In this document: positions 17,677-25,631 of the stretch, in pieces | How the letters are laid out: the number at the start of each line of letters is the position of its first letter | Numbering within the stretch: position 1 is the first letter of the stretch | Origin: Methanoregula sp. | GTDB lineage: Archaea > Halobacteriota > Methanomicrobia > Methanomicrobiales > Methanospirillaceae | Length of the DNA stretch: 64,000 nucleotides | Direction: 5' to 3' | Assembly: GCF_023227875.1 (NCBI RefSeq) | Contig: NZ_JALOCH010000002.1 | Coordinates: 62,001-126,000 of the forward strand | Program-made: the position numbers and the translations under genes | The notes under the pieces: model-generated | Databases searched by the model: none | Told to the model about the DNA's origin: nothing | The model's input: the letters and a program-made list of their open reading frames with translations, nothing else

Positions 17677-18555
17677 TTACAGCGCGGGAAAGACCCGGAT
17701 AATATCCGACTGGGTGATGATGCCAACCGGCTTTCCGTCTTCTATGACGATCAACCGCCCGATCTTATGCTCCTTGAACTGCCGGATCACTTCGAACAGT
17801 TTGATGTGTGACGGTGCTTCTACGACATCCGAGGTCATGCATGCTGAGACCTTTGTCGAGAGCGGAAGCTCCTTCTCCACCGCTTTTGCAATATCGCTCA
17901 TGGTAATGATACCGGAAAGTTTCCCATCGTCTACTACCGCTACGCCATGGATTCGGTCGCGGTTGAAAAGTGAGAGGGCATCTTTTAAGGTGTTGGTGCT
18001 CTTGAGGGTGATTAAGGGGGATGACATGTAGTGTTTGATCGATTTCTTCGGAAGGGAGATCATCTCTGACGTGGAGATGAGGAGGGCCTGTTTTGCCTCG
18101 TCCTTGCCGAACACCTCGCCCCGGATCAGCAGCTTGTTGACCGGGGTCGGGCCGATCGTGATCTGGTCGCCGATCTGGAAGAGTTTCGCACTGCCGACCA
18201 GCTTGATCACCGCGTGGCAGACATCCGGGTGGCAGAGCGTGGTGAAATCGACTTCCTTGACATTTGCCCCGTTGACCTCTTCCCCGTTCCGGCTAATCCT
18301 CACATCATAATCGCCCTCAGCAATGTTCAGGTTGAGTTCCTTATAGGCCAGCTCGGTAGGAATATACCCGCCCTTCGGGCCGGGCACCCCATCAACGAGC
18401 CCTACAGCCTTGAGGGACTGCATCTGGTTGCGCACGGTCCCCGGGTTGCGCTGGATCATATCGGCAATCTCTTCCCCCTTGATGGAGTGCGACTGCTGGT
18501 GGTAGAGGGTGATTAAGGTGATGAGGATATCCTTCTGGATAAGGGACAAGTCCAT
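17677..18555 (-). CDS. HTH + tandem CBS domain transcriptional regulator
   Basis: A 292-residue protein. An N-terminal winged-helix domain (residues 1-75, SIKGEEIADMIQRNPGTVRNQMQSL) is followed by a mixed domain of about 80 residues with cysteines (TTLCHPDVCHAV), then two CBS domains (about 170-290; IHGVAVVDDGKLSGIITMSDIA and IGRLIVIEDGKPVGIITQSDII). CBS pairs bind adenosyl ligands such as AMP or SAM, so this looks like an energy- or metabolite-sensing transcription factor. It is divergent from the NOG1-like GTPase, with a shared 50-bp promoter region containing CTATAAATAAATAG. Confidence 0.87.
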   Translation of the reverse strand: MDLSLIQKDILITLITLYHQQSHSIKGEEIADMIQRNPGTVRNQMQSLKAVGLVDGVPGPKGGYIPTELAYKELNLNIAEGDYDVRISRNGEEVNGANVKEVDFTTLCHPDVCHAVIKLVGSAKLFQIGDQITIGPTPVNKLLIRGEVFGKDEAKQALLISTSEMISLPKKSIKHYMSSPLITLKSTNTLKDALSLFNRDRIHGVAVVDDGKLSGIITMSDIAKAVEKELPLSTKVSACMTSDVVEAPSHIKLFEVIRQFKEHKIGRLIVIEDGKPVGIITQSDIIRVFPAL

Positions 18556-18605
18556 AACGATAAACCGTTTGACGTTCTATAAATAAATAGATAGGCAGGC
18601 AGTTT

Positions 18606-19691
18606 GTGGAATTCGAGAAGATGCCAACGGTGCCAACTGCGGATGAGATCCTTGACCGGAGTTTCCGCCGTGCGGCAAAGAAGATGAAGGAAAAGGACAA
18701 CAAGGAGCGGGCAAACCAGGAGTTTGTCCGGGCCGTGGGGGCGGCGGTCCACGACCGGCTGGTCTATATCATCCGCGGGTTCCCCGAATTCGACGAGATC
18801 CCCCCGTTCTACCGCGAGATGGCGGACATCCTCTTCGGGATCGAGAAGATCAAGCAGTCTCTTGGTGCCGTGGGCTGGGCAGCAAAACATACCAAGATGA
18901 TCGGGAACCAGCTGGCACTCCAGTCACGGAAAGCGGAGGACACGCTTGTTGTCCGGAAACGGGCGGTGGCCCGGCTTGCCTCCATGGTCCACCAGATCGA
19001 CAAGGACCTGATCTTCTTAAACGAGGTGAGAAATGTCCTGCGCCAGCTCCCGCACGTGGAGGAGACCTTCACTATCGTCATCGCAGGGTACCCGAACGTG
19101 GGGAAGTCCTCGTTCATCCGCAGGGTCTCGTCCGCTGCGCCGGAAGTTGCTTCGTACCCGTTCACCACGAAGGGGATCATCGTTGGCCACCTCGTGATGG
19201 GACGGGAGAAGGTCCAGTTTGTCGACACGCCCGGTATTCTCGACCGCCCCGCGGAGGAGCGGAACCAGATCGAGAAGCAGGCGCTCTCTGCGATCATGAA
19301 CGTTGCCGATGTCATCCTCTTCATCACCGACCCTTCGGAGCACTGCGGTTACCCGATGGGTGTGCAGCTGAGCCTGCTTGATGAAGTGAAAGGAATGGTA
19401 TCGGTCCCGGTGATGGTAGTGGCAAACAAATCGGACCTCGGGGTTGCTGAAGGCTATATCACGATGTCGACTGCGGACGGGACGGGTGTCGATGATGTGC
19501 TCGCAGAACTCCTCACCCACAAGCCGGAACCGGAAGCAAGGAAACGGGCTGCTGATATCCGGTCTGCCATTCCGCAGGAGTCCGAAGAGTCAGAAACGGA
19601 TGCTGGGGCAGGCATGCTCGGGGAAGACGCACCACGACGGAAACGGGTGCGCAGGCCCCGCAAGCCCCGGACGAAACCGGTAAGTTCCTGA
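18606..19691 (+). CDS. NOG1-like Obg-family GTPase
   Basis: A 361-residue protein. The first 160 residues form the NOG1 N-terminal helical domain (YREMADILFGIEKIKQSLGAVGWA). The G domain follows with G1 AGYPNVGKSS, G3 DTPGILDRP and G4 VVANKSD. The C-terminus is a basic, Arg/Lys/Pro-rich tail. Archaeal and eukaryotic NOG1 acts in large ribosomal subunit assembly. The start is GTG at 18606 or ATG at 18621 (MPTVPTADEIL); the latter matches family N-termini about as well. Confidence 0.88.
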   Translation: MEFEKMPTVPTADEILDRSFRRAAKKMKEKDNKERANQEFVRAVGAAVHDRLVYIIRGFPEFDEIPPFYREMADILFGIEKIKQSLGAVGWAAKHTKMIGNQLALQSRKAEDTLVVRKRAVARLASMVHQIDKDLIFLNEVRNVLRQLPHVEETFTIVIAGYPNVGKSSFIRRVSSAAPEVASYPFTTKGIIVGHLVMGREKVQFVDTPGILDRPAEERNQIEKQALSAIMNVADVILFITDPSEHCGYPMGVQLSLLDEVKGMVSVPVMVVANKSDLGVAEGYITMSTADGTGVDDVLAELLTHKPEPEARKRAADIRSAIPQESEESETDAGAGMLGEDAPRRKRVRRPRKPRTKPVSS

Positions 19692-19751
19692 ACGGATCAC
19701 AGCATCCTGCCGGAGGATGGACCGTAAGGAGCCTGCTTTTTTCCAGCAAGA

Positions 19752-20049
19752 AAAGTACACCACCCGACCCCCGTCACCCGCCAGACCATGAAAATTCCCC
19801 CCACGGGCCCTCTTTTCTGTCGTAAAAATCAGGGGTACCCGGCCGGATACCACCCCGGGCAACGGTTCTCCAAAGGGGGGTCGGGCGGTGTACTTTGCTG
19901 TTGACCGGCCGGCCGGTCCATAGCACGGGAACGGAAAAACGCGACCCGGCTGCATACGATTACGCCGGAATCGCGGCTTTCATGCCGGGACTGCGGGCGT
20001 AGCAGGACCAGTCTTGCACCGGTCAAAGTACACCGCCCGACCCCCCCAA
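19752..20049. repeat. Three copies of a 20-22 bp motif in the 19692-20116 intergenic region
   Basis: The motif AAAGTACACC-(A/G)-CCCGACCCCC occurs at about 19752-19772 (plus) and 20025-20046 (plus), and in inverted orientation at about 19875-19896. The inverted pair could form a long stem. The first and third copies keep weaker similarity for another 50-60 bp (CACC..CC, then ATTTTC..TTT). The gap between the NOG1-like gene and the 20117 gene holds no convincing gene. Confidence 0.5.
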
Positions 20050-20116
20050 CCGACCACCAAGATTTTCTCTTTCCCACAAAAAAGATCCGGGTAATACAAG
20101 GCAGCCGTGATATACA

Positions 20117-20620
20117 ATGGCCCATTTTAACCAGAGACCCGGAACAAAGAGTGCCGTCCACAAACTGAAACAGCCCTTCCCGGACCTGACAGCATTCGAT
20201 GCTGTTGTCCGGTCATTCGTCATGAAGAACCCGCTCGGATGCACGCCCTATTACCGCGGGAGAAAGAACCATCCCCCGGTCGAGAAGGTACGTGAGATGT
20301 ATACCGCGAAATTTGTCTATGAGGACGCTCACGGGAAGCGGGTCGGGACCGGGCAGGAGACGTACAATTCCATTGAAGGATACCAGTACGGGGTAGCAGC
20401 AGTCCTCTCCCACATGGCAAATTTTGCCGCCCACTACGGGAAGGCCCGGCATATCCCGGATTCAGATCTCTTTTCGGTTATCCTGAAATGCCATGACCCG
20501 GGCGGGGAACTCTGTTTCCTTGTCATCTCCCGCGACCGTGTGACCGTGGCCTCGTATGAAGATGATGCGATAAAGGATAAGGTCGGGGCGTGGACGGACT
20601 GTGTGCCAGCTCTGGCATAA
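20117..20620 (+). CDS. Conserved hypothetical protein
   Basis: A 167-residue soluble protein starting MAHFNQRPGTKSAVHKLKQPFP. I do not recognise the family. Segments such as NPLGCTPYYRGRKNHPPVEKVREMYTAKFVYED and EGYQYGVAAVLSHMANFAAHYG look like folded, conserved sequence, and codon use matches neighbours. It stands alone, with repeat-bearing gaps on both sides. Confidence 0.65.
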   Translation: MAHFNQRPGTKSAVHKLKQPFPDLTAFDAVVRSFVMKNPLGCTPYYRGRKNHPPVEKVREMYTAKFVYEDAHGKRVGTGQETYNSIEGYQYGVAAVLSHMANFAAHYGKARHIPDSDLFSVILKCHDPGGELCFLVISRDRVTVASYEDDAIKDKVGAWTDCVPALA

Positions 20621-20710
20621 AAACTGCTTATCCGGGAGGTTATTGTTTTTTAAATGGCATTCATCAAATGAGTTAAAATAACTGCTCAATAGTGATCATT
20701 CAGAAATATC

Positions 20711-20862
20711 TGGCGCTCTTGAGGGCTTCTCCCGCGCCACTGGGGTACAGCGAAGAAGGTCTAAAGGCTTTCTTCTCGGGTTCCTTTATCACTTAGTGGA
20801 AGGTATTTCAGATCTTTCCCGGCCCCTCATCGATTTTATTGATGAAGGCATCCCCTAGTTGT
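20711..20862. repeat. Hairpin-rich stretch in the 20621-21218 non-coding gap
   Basis: The 598-bp gap has no credible gene. Its first part folds into several short hairpins: TGGCGC...GCGCCA (about 20711-20741), GAAGAA...TTCTTC (20752-20776) and TCATCGAT-TTT-ATTGATGA (about 20827-20846). The rest (20870-21218) turns AT-rich and probably contains the promoter of the 21219 lipoprotein gene. The GAAGAA/TTCTTC stem resembles those at 32.97, 51.2 and 62.0 kb. Confidence 0.4.
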
Positions 20863-21218
20863 GATAGTGGTGTATTACCTGTATACAAAAGTGTAGAAAT
20901 TTTCTGTTCGGTAATAACGGGGCATCGCAAGAGGGGACGATCATAGCAGTAAAAAATACGATACGGTATGGTTTAATGGGAAAATCTGCTGGTGAGAAAC
21001 AGCTGGCGAAAGGCGGGTAAGGGCCGGGGCGCAGGTAAGGTAGTTAACTCCATGATTTTTCCTACCCAACGTCATTGTCCCATCTCCAGTGAATAATAAT
21101 ATCCTAAAATAGGAATAAATAGTAAAAAATCATTTCAAAAGTATTAATAGTACCGTGATTAATAAAATAAATTAACAAAAGTAATTTGTTAAGTACTTCT
21201 AAAGATTGGGATCGATTC

Positions 21219-21682
21219 ATGATAAAAATTACAGCGATTATTCTGGCCTGCTTGGCCTGTATCCTTGTGATGGCAGCTGGTTGTACAGGCACGTCCAGTA
21301 CCGCTACCCCTGCTGTTACGGTAACAGCAGTAACACCCGCCTCTGCTGCCTCAGACTCTTGGTCCGGGACTTGGGATACCGCGGGGAGTACAACGATTGC
21401 CTACCAGACATACGGGGTTCTAACTCTTACCCGGACCGGCCCATCGGTGACGGGGACCTTCAGCAACAACGACCAAGGCAAAGGTAGCGTCAACGGCACC
21501 ATTATGGGAAACCAGCTTGCCGGCACATGGACCACGGATTACCCCCTCAAGTCCGATTCCGGGTCGTTTGTATTTGTGCTGTCCGATGACAAAACTCATT
21601 CACCGATCGGTGGGTCTCTATATCCGCTACGGAACATACCCTCAGCACTTCCACGGAATCCTGGGACGGAGTTAGGAGATAA
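21219..21682 (+). pseudogene. Lipoprotein with an apparent frameshift near the C-terminus
   Basis: The N-terminus MIKITAIILACLACILVMAAGCTGT is a lipoprotein signal with lipobox Cys, then a Thr/Ala linker and a beta-rich domain (SWSGTWDTAGSTTI, YGVLTLTRTGPSVTGTFS). After SDDK the frame becomes implausible. Shifting by one base at the AAAA run (21591-21594) restores a typical ending, NSFTDRWVSISATEHTL..., with a stop at 21682. One missing A would join the parts as DDKNSFTDRW. This is either a real frameshift or a sequencing error. Unshifted, the frame runs on to 21707. Confidence 0.65.
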
Positions 21683-21755
21683 TCATGAACAAGAACGGAA
21701 TGACTGAATCTAGCGGGGCATTTCCCGTCGTTAGAGAATTTGAAGAGACAACACT

Positions 21756-22334
21756 ATGATTAAGAACGAAAAGAACAACAAAGGATCTGCACCCGGCATA
21801 CGGATACTGGGCATGCTCGTGATAGTCTGCTTGTGTTGTATTGCATTGTTTCCCGCTGTTGCGGCGCTACCTAACAAATGGCTCACCGACAACCGTACCG
21901 TGTTAGCGAATAACAGTTATTATGGCACAATCGATGACGTTGATTTCACAAATGATTACTTCTTCGCGATTATAGGAAATTCACATTTTAATACAACCGC
22001 ACCGGCCTGGAACTGGACCGGGGACGCAAACCCAAATTACTATAACCGGTATTATTTAAGACAACTAAAAATCGGGAACACGTGGTATCCACCTTCCTTG
22101 AAAAGCGGCGACTATCAGTGGGTGATTGTCGATAAACTCGATATCGATCGAAATGTCTACAAGTGGGGTCTTGCCACATATGTCGAACCCCCCAATGGCA
22201 CGTACTATCTCTGGTTTGGTAACAGAACAGCCGCTTATATTTATCACCCCCCCTATAAGCACTGGCTCTGCCCGACCTATGAGAATGCAACGTATGTTGT
22301 AGCCTTACCTGTAGAGTGGGTATATGAGGAATAA
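21756..22334 (+). CDS. Secreted hypothetical protein
   Basis: A 192-residue protein with an N-terminal hydrophobic segment (GMLVIVCLCCIALFPAVAA) ending in a signal-peptidase-like AVAA-L. The mature part is aromatic- and Asn-rich with many N-x-S/T sites (NRTVLANNSYYG, NATYV), typical of exported archaeal proteins. No known domain is recognised. It follows the frameshifted lipoprotein gene with a 73-bp gap and may be cotranscribed with it. Confidence 0.6.
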   Translation: MIKNEKNNKGSAPGIRILGMLVIVCLCCIALFPAVAALPNKWLTDNRTVLANNSYYGTIDDVDFTNDYFFAIIGNSHFNTTAPAWNWTGDANPNYYNRYYLRQLKIGNTWYPPSLKSGDYQWVIVDKLDIDRNVYKWGLATYVEPPNGTYYLWFGNRTAAYIYHPPYKHWLCPTYENATYVVALPVEWVYEE

Positions 22335-22630
22335 CGGATTGGTTTCAAATGTTTGGTATTCCGGCAACTCTCAAATTTTTATTTTTTTCTGAATAATCAT
22401 GTGCCAGCGCATGTGAAAAATAATTCCGGCTGACTCATCCGAAAGAAATTTTCCGGGGTTTCAGATCAATTGCATAATCCGGCAATTTGCCCTGCCATGT
22501 TTTAGAGAGGTCATGTGGTGGGGAGCACTCGTAATAGTCTCATTACCAATATTCGATATCGAATTATGCCTATCCCATCAGCGCCTCGTCTCCATCTCCA
22601 TGATTTAACAGGATCTTTTTAAAAAGAGAG
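22335..22630. other. Intergenic region, convergent gene ends
   Basis: This 296-bp gap lies between the secreted protein gene (plus) and the beta-helix surface protein gene (minus), both ending here. It is AT-rich with T-runs (TTTTTATTTTTTT near 22377; CTTTTTAAAAAGAG near 22615) that may terminate both transcripts. I see no gene in it. Confidence 0.4.
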
Positions 22631-23848
22631 TTATTCATTTCTTCTTAGCAATACCGCAGCCCCGAGTCCTGCAAACAGCCCGACCACCGGGACGTGGGCA
22701 TTCTGCGTGGAAGTCTTCTGTGCCGGCTCTTTACCTGCAAAAATAACCGCCCCGCCCTTAAGGGGGATGGCCCGGGCATACTCAAATGTACCATAACCCG
22801 TGCCGAAAAGAAATGTGGTTCCAGCAGGCTTTTTAAGAGATGTCCCTTCAGAAATGCCAAGGGTCCGGCCGACCGGAATTTCAACGGTCCTGTCAGCAAT
22901 AAGTAATGCATTTTGTGTAAGGACTGCATTTTCGCGGAGTGTAAAATTTCCTCCCGTGGATGTGAAAACCACCGCATTGCCGCCGGAGATTGTGGTAATG
23001 TTGGTGTTGTAGGGATAGTTTTGCTGGGCACCGCTTTCATCCTCATAAATAATTATGACAGAGTTTCCGGATATCCTGACCGTGCTGGACCTGGAATCAA
23101 TACCAATATTCCTCTCCACACCTCCGGTTGAAAGGACAGCCACGTCTCCACCGGATATGATTACGCCGCCACCCGATTTTTCAGATCCCCCACCGCCCCC
23201 ATCGAGACCAAAAGTATTGGATCCACCGTGTTGACTTGTAACTATCCAACCGCCGGTAACGATGATGGATCGTGAGGCGGAGATCCCTTTATTTTTATGG
23301 GCGGTTGTATTAACGTTTGTATTAATCGATCCCCCGGAGATTGTGACATTGCCTGATCCTGCACAGATGCCAACGGCAGTAGTATCCTCTCTCTTGTTCT
23401 TGCCGTTCACCGTGATATAAAGGAGTCCGCTCTCTACAGAAACAGAAGGTGCTTTGATACCGTAGAGCATCGCCGAGTCATTGTCTACGATAATAGTAAG
23501 CATATTGTTTGCAGGAGATCTGATCGTTACCGGAGCCGCAGATTCAATACCGGCATTGCTGTTACTCTGGATAGTGGCGTCATCTTCGATTACGAGGATG
23601 AGTTTATCCTCGCCGGTATAGTGGATGCCATTTTTGTATTGTTCAATGGAGGTGGAGTTGAGAACATATTCTGTCGCGGATGCAGCAGAGGTAAAAAGGA
23701 GGGTACATAGCAATATGAGAATCATTATTTTGGAAATATGTAAGGTGAAACACGGACAGGCCGGTTCTCCGGATTGGAACATCGCATCTCTGGATTTTCG
23801 TGAAATTTCATCTCGATGTGGCTCTTGGAATCTGTACATCAAAATCAT
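22631..23848 (-). CDS. Surface protein with right-handed beta-helix-like repeats and C-terminal anchor
   Basis: About 405 residues from the most upstream ATG. A start at residue 42 (MILILLCTLLFTSAASATEYV) would give a clean signal peptide and may be the true one. The body is rich in short repeated strands with GxVxISGG patterns (GNVTISGGSIN, GVIISGGDVAV, TTISGGNAVVF), like carbohydrate-binding or beta-helix surface proteins of methanogens. It ends in a hydrophobic segment plus arginines (VPVVGLFAGLGAAVLLRRNE), a cell-surface anchor of the archaeosortase-sorted kind or a plain TM tail. Confidence 0.65.
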   Translation of the reverse strand: MILMYRFQEPHRDEISRKSRDAMFQSGEPACPCFTLHISKIMILILLCTLLFTSAASATEYVLNSTSIEQYKNGIHYTGEDKLILVIEDDATIQSNSNAGIESAAPVTIRSPANNMLTIIVDNDSAMLYGIKAPSVSVESGLLYITVNGKNKREDTTAVGICAGSGNVTISGGSINTNVNTTAHKNKGISASRSIIVTGGWIVTSQHGGSNTFGLDGGGGGSEKSGGGVIISGGDVAVLSTGGVERNIGIDSRSSTVRISGNSVIIIYEDESGAQQNYPYNTNITTISGGNAVVFTSTGGNFTLRENAVLTQNALLIADRTVEIPVGRTLGISEGTSLKKPAGTTFLFGTGYGTFEYARAIPLKGGAVIFAGKEPAQKTSTQNAHVPVVGLFAGLGAAVLLRRNE

Positions 23849-23967
23849 TCCTCTATCATGAAATCATCGGATGCAACCAGCAGGTCCTTACTGTCATAAA
23901 TATCAAGTTTGCCGGTTTTCCCGATAAACTCCCGATACGGCTGCATGTACTCCGGGCCAATTTTCAT
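23845..23967 (-). CDS. Possible 40-residue small ORF upstream of the surface protein
   Basis: The minus strand encodes MKIGPEYMQPYREFIGKTGK followed by LDIYDSKDLLVASDDFMIEE, then TGA overlapping the start of the next gene (ATGA). A GGGGTG sits five bases before the ATG. The composition is protein-like and the coupling is suggestive, but the frame is open further upstream, so it could instead be the tail of a decayed larger gene. Confidence 0.35.
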   Translation of the reverse strand: MKIGPEYMQPYREFIGKTGKLDIYDSKDLLVASDDFMIEE

Positions 23968-24017
23968 GGCCACACCCCATATCACGGTTTGCAAATGGTG
24001 GAAAGTAAAAGGATAAA

Positions 24018-24728
24018 TTATTGTAATGTTACATTCTCCCCCAGTTTTTCCTTGAATCGTAAATAGATTTTCGCGATTATATCGCTATTATAAAAAACCA
24101 ATCCATATGCTTGTGTTGTTCCATTCGAGGTTATCAACATCCGATGCCTGGAGTCAACCCCATACATATTATTTTTAATCTCCGCATCAGGACTCACTGA
24201 CGTGATATCCGTATATCTGAAAATTGTTTTCCTGTCAATGCCAAAGAGGTAAGACAGATGTGATTTGATGTGCACCGAATCCTCTGCAAAGATGAAAACA
24301 GGCACCGTATACCAAAGCCAGATCAAAAATACCATGAATCCGAGTATAACAATAATTAAACCAAAATTCACTTCATGATTTCTGAATTGGAAGATAATAG
24401 CAGTTACAGACATAAATATAAAAAACAGAAAAAAAATTGATACTCCGATTGTTGGTTTAAACAGCAACTGTTTCCTCTCTTTTTGATCAGCCTTCTTGAT
24501 CTCTTCTTCCTTTATCTCCTGCGTCAGTGGTTTTCCATAGGTTTGATAAACCAGATAAAGAACCATGGCAGTTATCAGAACAAAACCCGCGCTGTGCTGA
24601 AATTCACCAGCTGCTCCGAGAAGACCCGGATCTTTTATGCCAAAAACAGAAGCCCATGGAATAATGAAAATTACGAAAACGCAGATAATGATCAATACAT
24701 TCTTTATAATTTCCTTTCTCTCCATCAT
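24018..24728 (-). CDS. Four-TM membrane protein, distal copy of a tandem pair (putative RHS immunity)
   Basis: About 236 residues from MMERKEIIKN; a TTG two codons upstream is also possible. Two N-terminal TM segments, a charged loop (KEEEIKKADQKERKQLLFKP), two more TM segments, then a soluble C-terminal domain of about 80 residues resembling a PH-like fold (ITSVSPDAEIKNNMYGVDSRHRMLI). It is highly similar along its length to the next gene upstream, and the 3' flanks are also similar, so this is a recent tandem duplication. The pair follows the RHS gene on the same strand; an immunity role is inference from position. Confidence 0.75.
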   Translation of the reverse strand: MMERKEIIKNVLIIICVFVIFIIPWASVFGIKDPGLLGAAGEFQHSAGFVLITAMVLYLVYQTYGKPLTQEIKEEEIKKADQKERKQLLFKPTIGVSIFFLFFIFMSVTAIIFQFRNHEVNFGLIIVILGFMVFLIWLWYTVPVFIFAEDSVHIKSHLSYLFGIDRKTIFRYTDITSVSPDAEIKNNMYGVDSRHRMLITSNGTTQAYGLVFYNSDIIAKIYLRFKEKLGENVTLQ

Positions 24729-24837
24729 CTTCAACCGACCCTCATTTTAAAATACATTTTTATTATTGCCATATTTGCGCTGATCCACCTTGCACGGAAA
24801 AAATAATTTTGCAAATAACGGAAAGTAAAAGGATACA

Positions 24838-25548
24838 TTATTCTAATGTTACCTTATCCCCCAGTTTTTCTTTAAAGCGCAAATAGATTTTTGCGATTAT
24901 TTCGGAATTAAACCCAATCAAGCTAAATGATTGTGTTGCTCCATTGGTTGATATCACAATCCGATACCTGCGGTCCACCCCATAAAAATCACCCTTAATC
25001 CTCGCATCAGGACTCACGGATGTGATGTCAGCATATCGGATAACAGTTTTCCAGTCAATGCCAAAGAGGTAAACCAGATGTGGTTTGATATGAACCGAAT
25101 CCTTGGTAAAGATGAAAACCGTCACCGTATACCAAAGCCAGATCCAAAATACCATGAATCCGATTATCAGACCAATTGACCCAAAATCTACGTTATGATC
25201 CCTGAATTGAAAGAAAATAGCAAGTACAGATAAAAATAGAAAAAACATAAACATAACTGATAATCCGACAGACGGTTTAAACAGCAACCGTTTCTCGTCT
25301 TTTTGTTCAGCCTCCCTGATCTCTTCTTCCTCCATCTCCTTCGTCAGGGATTTTCCTAAGGTTTGGTAAACCAGGTGAAGAGCTATGGCGGTTAGGATAA
25401 CGACGCCTGCACTGCGCTGAAATATTCCTCCTCCTTCGAGAAGAGCCGGATCCTGTATGCCAAAAACAGATGCCCAAGGAATACCAAAAAGTATGAAAAC
25501 ACCGGCAATTATCAATAAATTCCTTAAAATTTCCTTTCTCTCCATCAT
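24838..25548 (-). CDS. Four-TM membrane protein, proximal copy of a tandem pair (putative RHS immunity)
   Basis: A near full-length paralogue of the 24018-24728 protein: same start MMERKEILRN, same TM layout, and same C-terminal end (AKIYLRFKEKLGDKVTLE versus GENVTLQ). It begins about 83 bp after the RHS stop codon on the same strand. In bacterial polymorphic toxin loci the gene directly after the toxin often encodes immunity, and immunity genes are often duplicated. No known immunity family is recognised. Confidence 0.75.
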   Translation of the reverse strand: MMERKEILRNLLIIAGVFILFGIPWASVFGIQDPALLEGGGIFQRSAGVVILTAIALHLVYQTLGKSLTKEMEEEEIREAEQKDEKRLLFKPSVGLSVMFMFFLFLSVLAIFFQFRDHNVDFGSIGLIIGFMVFWIWLWYTVTVFIFTKDSVHIKPHLVYLFGIDWKTVIRYADITSVSPDARIKGDFYGVDRRYRIVISTNGATQSFSLIGFNSEIIAKIYLRFKEKLGDKVTLE

Positions 25549-25631
25549 CTTCAACAGTCCCTAATTTTTAAAAAATTTTGATCTTCAGTTTCCCATTCAT
25601 AGAATCCATCCGATAACCCTATCACGGTTTG

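Noticed and set aside
20701..20800. tRNA-like stretch ending in GGGTTCC
   Set aside because: No acceptor stem or anticodon arm can be drawn, and the hairpins fit the intergenic hairpin type better.
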